A DNA stretch of 27,370 nucleotides from contig CAMIVH010000003.1 in assembly GCA_946401755.1 (NCBI GenBank), positions 1-27,370 of the forward strand, read 5' to 3'. The position numbers and the translations under genes are program-made. The notes below the pieces were generated by a model that searched no databases, was not told the origin of the DNA, and saw only the letters and a program-made list of their open reading frames with translations. Within the stretch, counting starts at the first letter, position 1, and each line of letters opens with the position of its first letter. Origin of the DNA: an uncultured Caryophanales bacterium (lineage in GTDB: Bacteria > Bacillota_I > Bacilli_A > RFN20 > CAG-826). Positions 23,753 through 27,370 of this stretch are shown here, piece after piece.

Positions 23753-24055
23753 TTAATTAGATAGTTTTGTCTTTAATGTAATTGGTGTATCAAAGTCACT
23801 ATCTTTAGAGACAGCGATCAAGCAAGCAACGAAGGCGAATGAAACAGTAACTAATAACGCTACGGCAGCGCCACTAGAAAACTTAATGGTGTGTTTGATA
23901 TTCTCTTCTGCGGCACGAATAACTTCACAGATTTGGCAGTCTTCATGGTCACAGGTGTGGCCCGCTTCTTCCACTAAAACGATAGGTGAAAGAACAACGA
24001 AGAATGTCGCTAGAATTATGAATAATTTTGCAAAGAGTTTTTTAAATTTCTTCAT
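23753..24055 (-). CDS. Small Cys/His membrane protein at the head of the metal-uptake operon
   Basis: 100 residues: an N-terminal hydrophobic segment (about 8-28), then AGHTCDHEDCQIC (His33, Cys35, His37, Cys40, Cys43) on the outer side, a short helix and a second TM (61-83), and a short polar tail. It resembles small proteins I recall beside Zn ABC transporters in Firmicutes, of unknown function; that is memory, not a search. The Cys/His cluster could bind zinc and hand it to the receptor encoded next (70 nt downstream). There is no Shine-Dalgarno before ATG 24055 and the -10 is 14 nt away, so the leader is about 7 nt. No other start codon fits. Confidence 0.8.
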   Translation of the reverse strand: MKKFKKLFAKLFIILATFFVVLSPIVLVEEAGHTCDHEDCQICEVIRAAEENIKHTIKFSSGAAVALLVTVSFAFVACLIAVSKDSDFDTPITLKTKLSN

Positions 24056-24069
24056 ATTTACTACGTATC

Positions 24070-24103
24070 ATTATACACAAAGTTTTCATAAATGCATTTA
24101 TGA
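24070..24103 (-). promoter_or_regulatory. Promoter with 18-bp palindromic operator of the metal-uptake operon
   Basis: TATAAT on the minus strand at 24075-24070 and, where a -35 would be, a perfect 18-bp palindrome TCATAAATGCATTTATGA (24086-24103). The -35 itself is poor, so the dyad is well placed for a metal-sensing repressor or an activator. It does not match the Bacillus Zur box or the AdcR box as I remember them. The AAATGCAT core recurs before the receptor gene. Confidence 0.6.
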
Positions 24104-24108
24104 TGATA

Positions 24109-24144
24109 AAAAAGAAAAAAAGAAGGATTGTTTTCATCCTTCTT
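24109..24144 (-). terminator. Terminator of tRNA-Ile
   Basis: On the minus strand AAGAAGGAT (24144-24136), 7-nt loop, ATCCTTCTT (24128-24120) and a long T run with a C in it down to 24109. It separates tRNA-Ile from the metal-operon promoter. Confidence 0.92.
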
Positions 24145-24155
24145 AATAATCGATT

Positions 24156-24232
24156 TGGTGGGCCCAAGAAGACTTGAACTTCCGACCTCGCCCTTATCAG
24201 GGGCGCGCTCTAACCAACTGAGCTATGGGCCC
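24156..24232 (-). tRNA. tRNA-Ile (anticodon GAT)
   Basis: 77 nt with encoded CCA. GGGCCCA/TGGGCCC acceptor, D arm TAGCTCAGTTGGTTAGAGC, anticodon loop CTGATAA (GAT), T arm AGTTCAAGTCT. All four stems pair. Confidence 0.97.
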
Positions 24233-24256
24233 ATGCGTCTTAAAGACAGCGGTAAT

Positions 24257-24285
24257 AATATACAACAATGATTTCTCAAAATCAA
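24257..24285 (-). promoter_or_regulatory. Promoter of tRNA-Ile
   Basis: On the minus strand TTGATT (24285-24280), 17-nt spacer, TATATT (24262-24257). The start point near 24250 gives an 18-nt 5' leader for RNase P. Confidence 0.6.
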
Positions 24286-24319
24286 TGCTTTTTATATAAG
24301 ATTTTACGCGCACGAAAAA

Positions 24320-24339
24320 AGGAAGCCAAATGACTTCCT
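24320..24339 (-). terminator. Terminator of the rplM-rpsI operon
   Basis: On the minus strand AGGAAG (24339-24334), 8-nt loop, CTTCCT (24325-24320) and six T (24320-24315), 26 nt after the rpsI stop. Confidence 0.85.
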
Positions 24340-24364
24340 GTTTTTCTCTTTTTGTAGTAAACGA

Positions 24365-24763
24365 TTAACGTTTGCTGAATTGTGGAGCTTTACGAGCAGC
24401 TTTGAGACCGTATTTCTTACGTTCTTTCTTACGGGAGTCACGTTTGACCATACCGTTAGCTTTTAAGACTGCACGATCGCAACCGGCTTCTAATAAGGCT
24501 CTGGCAATACCTAAACGGATAGCACCAGCTTGGCCTGTGAAGCCACCACCTTTAACTTCTGCACGCACATCGTATTTGCCATCTGTGCCTGTTAATGTTA
24601 ATGGTTGTTTTAAATCGAGAATTAATGTCGCATAAGGCATATATTCTTCCACTGGGTGGCCATTGACAACAACTTTGCCTGTACCAGCAGTGATGTAAAC
24701 ACGAGCGATAGAAGATTTTCTTTTGCCTGTGCCGTAATATTGAAGATCAGCTTTCTTTGCCAT
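24365..24763 (-). CDS. rpsI: 30S ribosomal protein S9 (uS9)
   Basis: 132 residues, the usual size. It has the family start YYGTGKRKSSIARVYI, the GGGFTGQAGAIRLGIARAL core and the basic tail KKERKKYGLKAARKAPQFSKR whose last residues reach the ribosomal P site. ATG 24763 has AGGAGGT upstream and is 11 nt after the rplM stop. Confidence 0.99.
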   Translation of the reverse strand: MAKKADLQYYGTGKRKSSIARVYITAGTGKVVVNGHPVEEYMPYATLILDLKQPLTLTGTDGKYDVRAEVKGGGFTGQAGAIRLGIARALLEAGCDRAVLKANGMVKRDSRKKERKKYGLKAARKAPQFSKR

Positions 24764-24774
24764 GTTAAGACCTC

Positions 24775-25215
24775 CTAGTATTTGAGCTCAAGAACTTCTG
24801 GTTTTTGAGCTTCTTGTTTGTGTTCTGGACCAGCATAGACGAAGAGTTTCTTGATCATTTGACGACCTAAGCGACCCTTTGGAAGCATACCGTGAAGGCA
24901 TCTTTCAATCATTTCGACTGGATACTTTTCAATCATATCACCAGCGGTTCTTGTTCTAAGACCACCAGCGTAACCAGACACGTTGTAGTATTTTTTGTTA
25001 TTAAGTTTATCGCCAGAAAGAGCAACCTTTTCAGCGTTAATGATAATAACATAGTCACCACAGTCAACATTTGGAGTCCAAGTTGGCTTATTCTTACCAG
25101 TTAAAACTTGGGCGACTTGTGATGCTAATCTTCCTAATGGTTTGTCTGTGGCATCGACGACATACCATTTTCTTTGGATTTCGTTTGTTTTTGCAATAGT
25201 AGTTTGACGTTGCAT
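24775..25215 (-). CDS. rplM: 50S ribosomal protein L13 (uL13)
   Basis: 146 residues. Landmarks RKWYVVDATDKPLGRLAS, DCGDYVIIINAEKVALSGDK, RCLHGMLPKGRLGRQM and LFVYAGPEHKQEAQKPE. The first of the two-gene rplM-rpsI operon conserved across bacteria. ATG 25215 is preceded by AAAGGAGG. Confidence 0.99.
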   Translation of the reverse strand: MQRQTTIAKTNEIQRKWYVVDATDKPLGRLASQVAQVLTGKNKPTWTPNVDCGDYVIIINAEKVALSGDKLNNKKYYNVSGYAGGLRTRTAGDMIEKYPVEMIERCLHGMLPKGRLGRQMIKKLFVYAGPEHKQEAQKPEVLELKY

Positions 25216-25286
25216 AACTTTAAATCCTCCTTTACCAAACTAACTTTGACCTTACCGGGGACTTCGCTAATTTAGCTTTTGTGCCG
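25216..25286 (-). promoter_or_regulatory. rplM 5' leader, possible L13 autoregulatory RNA
   Basis: A 71-nt leader from the predicted start to the ATG. It holds the hairpin CTAAATTAG, a GC-rich CCCCGG segment and the ribosome site. L13 leaders with autogenous control are known in Firmicutes; I cannot confirm a match by eye. Confidence 0.4.
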
Positions 25287-25292
25287 ATAAAA

Positions 25293-25321
25293 ATCATACG
25301 CGTTAGCGCATAAGAAGTCAA
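25293..25321 (-). promoter_or_regulatory. Promoter of rplM-rpsI
   Basis: On the minus strand TTGACT (25321-25316), 17-nt spacer, TATGAT (25298-25293): one of the best sigma-A matches in the window, as expected for ribosomal genes. Confidence 0.8.
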
Positions 25322-25336
25322 ACAAATTATTTTGTT

Positions 25337-26779
25337 TTAAGCAACGTGATGATAGATAACAATGGATACCGCTCTAGAAGTTGCCACTTCTACATAGGTG
25401 GCACCACTATCTTCAAGAGCCTGGTTAACGAATGGCACACCTTTACTGCTTACTATGTAAGTGCATTCGCTTGAGGACAAATAACTAAGTAATTTGTCGT
25501 ATGAACAAGCTTCAGAAATCAATTGATGATTGAACTGTGCAGTGAAATCTTTGTAACCAATTTTAACTTTTGCTTCATGATATAAAGCAGGCTTGGTAAA
25601 AATAAGGGTATGGCCATCTCTATCATAGTCCGTTAGTGTTTCATCTATGAACGCAACATCATTCACAGCTGTTTGATAATTAACAGCGTACATAATTGGG
25701 TTGTAGAGCATTGAGGCTATTGAGAAAGCCACCAATGTGAAGAATGAGATATTTTGCACCTTTGGACGATCTTGATATTCAGCGATAAGTCTGAAGGTAA
25801 TAGTTGCAATAAACGAGAACAAGATGATGAGGTAATGTAAGTAGAAAGCAATAATGAATTCAAAGAGGAAAGATATGCCAGCAGTTACTGAAATAAAGAT
25901 TATATCTTTCTTCTCTAATTTATTGTTCTTTAGAATCATCAAAATGACGAACAAAGCAAGGATAGTGGCAAGCATCAAACGAGATGCAATTGTTGTACCA
26001 CCTTGACGGTCATGTGCAGTGAAAATATAGCGTAAGTTATCAAGATAAACGGCGTTCACCATGTCGTTAAAGAATCCACCACTTAAAGCATGAATGAATG
26101 GAATAGCGGTCAATACAATAATGATGCCTAAAACAATACCAGCATCTCTAAAGAGATAAGCAATCTTCTTTTGGCTAATCGCATAATATGCATAGAAGCA
26201 CACGAAGGCAAATGGGAGTATTGCATCCGAAACACGTAAATTGAGCGCTATGCCAGCGGAAATGCCCGCACAAATGTTGCCAAACATCAAATCCTTGAAG
26301 GATTCATTCTTGATGCCTCTGAGGTAGAAATAAATCATGATTGTCACAAACGGTAATTCTAAGTCAGCATCACCTGGCGTTTGCGCGGAGAATGAATATA
26401 AAACAGAGAATAACGCCATTGAAGCAGCCACTAGTTTCCAGGATTCAGTGAATAATTTCATCGCCTTATAGATAAATATTTCTACGACTGTCATTAATAT
26501 GACTTGGATAACGAAGACGCCAAACTTACCCATCACACCTGCTATCGCTGTGTAATAGAAAATATAAAGACCTTTGTGGTCAAAGATTTCAACATAAGGA
26601 GTGTAACCTTTCGCCATACCTTCACCAAGTAAATAGAAAGTCGCGCCATCGTTGTAGTATGGGGAGAGCGGCATTTTTGGATAAACAAATGAAGTGATGC
26701 ATGAACATGACAAAATAGTCACGAATGCGACAAGGAAACAAATGAGATATGGGAATAATTTTTTGAGTTTATTGTCCAT
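25337..26779 (-). CDS. Polytopic membrane protein, GT-C glycosyltransferase (family 39-like)
   Basis: 480 residues with about 10-12 TM segments. The first outer loop has YYNDGATFYLLGEGMAKGYTPYVEIFDHKG, the pattern of GT-C enzymes (acidic Asp near TM1 end and the FDHKG motif), then a soluble C-terminal domain of about 110 residues. Such proteins transfer sugars from polyprenyl-phosphate carriers to envelope acceptors; the acceptor is unknown. I place the start at ATG 26779 (MDNKLKKLFP). An in-frame ATG at 26842 is part of the yebC terminator stem, and the -10 lies at 26795-26790. No ribosome site precedes 26779, so the mRNA seems leaderless. Confidence 0.82.
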   Translation of the reverse strand: MDNKLKKLFPYLICFLVAFVTILSCSCITSFVYPKMPLSPYYNDGATFYLLGEGMAKGYTPYVEIFDHKGLYIFYYTAIAGVMGKFGVFVIQVILMTVVEIFIYKAMKLFTESWKLVAASMALFSVLYSFSAQTPGDADLELPFVTIMIYFYLRGIKNESFKDLMFGNICAGISAGIALNLRVSDAILPFAFVCFYAYYAISQKKIAYLFRDAGIVLGIIIVLTAIPFIHALSGGFFNDMVNAVYLDNLRYIFTAHDRQGGTTIASRLMLATILALFVILMILKNNKLEKKDIIFISVTAGISFLFEFIIAFYLHYLIILFSFIATITFRLIAEYQDRPKVQNISFFTLVAFSIASMLYNPIMYAVNYQTAVNDVAFIDETLTDYDRDGHTLIFTKPALYHEAKVKIGYKDFTAQFNHQLISEACSYDKLLSYLSSSECTYIVSSKGVPFVNQALEDSGATYVEVATSRAVSIVIYHHVA

Positions 26780-26789
26780 AGCAATATCA

Positions 26790-26817
26790 AGTATAGAATG
26801 AAACATTTTTGTTTCAA
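26790..26817 (-). promoter_or_regulatory. Promoter of the GT-C-like gene
   Basis: On the minus strand TTGAAA (26817-26812), 16-nt spacer, TATACT (26795-26790). Only 10 nt separate the -10 from ATG 26779, leaving a leader of about 3 nt. Confidence 0.6.
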
Positions 26818-26828
26818 ATAATTTATAT

Positions 26829-26857
26829 AAAAAACCAGCCATTTTTCTGGCTGGTTT
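26829..26857 (-). terminator. Terminator of yebC
   Basis: On the minus strand AAACCAGCCA (26857-26848), 6-nt loop, TGGCTGGTTT (26841-26832) and a T run to 26829: a perfect 10-bp stem 22 nt after the yebC stop. Confidence 0.93.
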
Positions 26858-26879
26858 GTTTAATATGATAGGTTAATAA

Positions 26880-27370
26880 TTATTTGACGTTGTGATAAAC
26901 GTTTTGGACGTCTTGTAAGTCGTCTAACATATCACATAATTCGTCGAATTTGCGTTTTTCTTCTGGATCAGTGATCTCGATTGGATCATTGGCTAAGAAG
27001 GTTATTTCCGCAACGTCGAATTCTGAGATGCCCATACCACCTAAAACTTCTCTAGCTTGAGCGAAGGCTGCTGGTTCAACAAGGACTTCGATCTTTCCAT
27101 CTTCTGCAGTGACTTCACGAACGTCAACATCAGAGAGAATTAAGTTTTCTTCAACTTCATCTCTGTTGGTACCGTTGAAAACGAATAAACCTGTTTGTGT
27201 GAAATTGAAGATTGTGGAACCTAAGTGACCACCCTTTTTGGTGATAGCGGTTCTAACTTCGATAAACGCACGGTTTGAGTTATCGGTTAATGTATCAATA
27301 ATAAAGAGGGAGTTGCCTGGACCAAAGGCTTCATAACGACCTTCGGAATAGCTTTCGGCTTCGCCGCCTT
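26880..27370 (-). CDS. yebC: YebC/PmpR-family protein, 5' end beyond window
   Basis: The visible 163 C-terminal codons read ESYSEGRYEAFGPGNSLFII, IEVRTAITKKGGHLGSTIFN, and end LDDLQDVQNVYHNVK, all typical of YebC (about 240 residues in full; the N-terminal third lies past the right edge). The family was first described as DNA-binding regulators, and more recent work links bacterial YebC and mitochondrial TACO1 to translation of proline-rich stretches. The stop TAA is at 26882-26880, and a strong terminator follows. Confidence 0.96.
   Translation of the reverse strand, partial: GGEAESYSEGRYEAFGPGNSLFIIDTLTDNSNRAFIEVRTAITKKGGHLGSTIFNFTQTGLFVFNGTNRDEVEENLILSDVDVREVTAEDGKIEVLVEPAAFAQAREVLGGMGISEFDVAEITFLANDPIEITDPEEKRKFDELCDMLDDLQDVQNVYHNVK

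Noticed and set aside
24086..24103. Canonical Zur or AdcR box
   Set aside because: The dyad TCATAAATGCATTTATGA does not contain TAATCGTAAT- or TTAACNNGTTAA-type halves; kept only as an unidentified operator.
1..27370. UGA read as Trp (Mollicutes code 4), prophage, insertion sequence or defence island
   Set aside because: Genes end normally at standard stops and use UGG for Trp. No transposase, integrase, terminal repeats, restriction or toxin-antitoxin genes are visible.

Overview
The window looks like chromosome from a low-GC, Gram-positive-type bacterium. The evidence is a Firmicutes-style sufCDSUB set, YhaM, RecX, lipoproteins with LxxC lipoboxes, ABC uptake with a lipoprotein receptor, AGGAGG ribosome sites and A/T-rich promoters. 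The standard genetic code fits: every long frame is open with UGG as Trp. An uncultured, host-associated Bacilli/Mollicutes-like lineage (RF39/RFN20/Erysipelotrichales type) is my inference from the gene mix and is not proven. No phage, insertion sequence or CRISPR array is visible. Only three genes (6700-10874) are on the plus strand.

Layout. (1) 1-6511, minus: sufC-sufD-sufS-sufU-sufB make an Fe-S cluster assembly operon, and mnmG (tRNA U34 modification, cut by the left edge) is coupled to sufB through a TAATG junction. (2) 6637-10431, plus: a strong promoter, two large PrsA/SurA-like lipoprotein foldases in tandem, and a terminator; then a HIT-family hydrolase (10464-10874). (3) 10926-15252, minus: an operon of flippase-like membrane protein, GT4 glycolipid glycosyltransferase, recX and yhaM. 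(4) 15323-16615, minus: a lipoprotein serpin preceded by about 270 nt of structured, unexplained leader. (5) 16887-18771, minus: an ABC-2 exporter (permease and ATPase). (6) 18956-19240, minus: tRNA operon Val(CAC)-Thr(TGT)-Leu(TAG). (7) 19369-24055, minus: a zinc/manganese-type ABC uptake operon. Besides receptor, ATPase and permease it holds a small Cys/His membrane protein, two Cys-rich lipoproteins and a 4-TM protein. (8) 24156-24232, minus: tRNA-Ile. (9) 24365-25298, minus: rplM-rpsI with promoter and leader. (10) 25337-26779, minus: a GT-C-type membrane protein. (11) 26880-27370, minus: yebC, cut by the right edge.

Three points deserve attention. The metal-uptake operon carries four accessory genes, three of them exported and rich in Cys/His, and ATGCAT-core boxes lie at its promoter and before the receptor gene; together they suggest an extracytoplasmic metal relay. 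Three minus-strand genes (15252, 24055, 26779) have a clear -10 box only 9-14 nt before the ATG and no Shine-Dalgarno, which points to leaderless or near-leaderless mRNAs, while most other genes here have strong ribosome sites. The serpin has a long leader with interlocking complementary segments and a terminator-like hairpin, which could be a small RNA or an attenuator. Functions are assigned from remembered family motifs; no database search was run.
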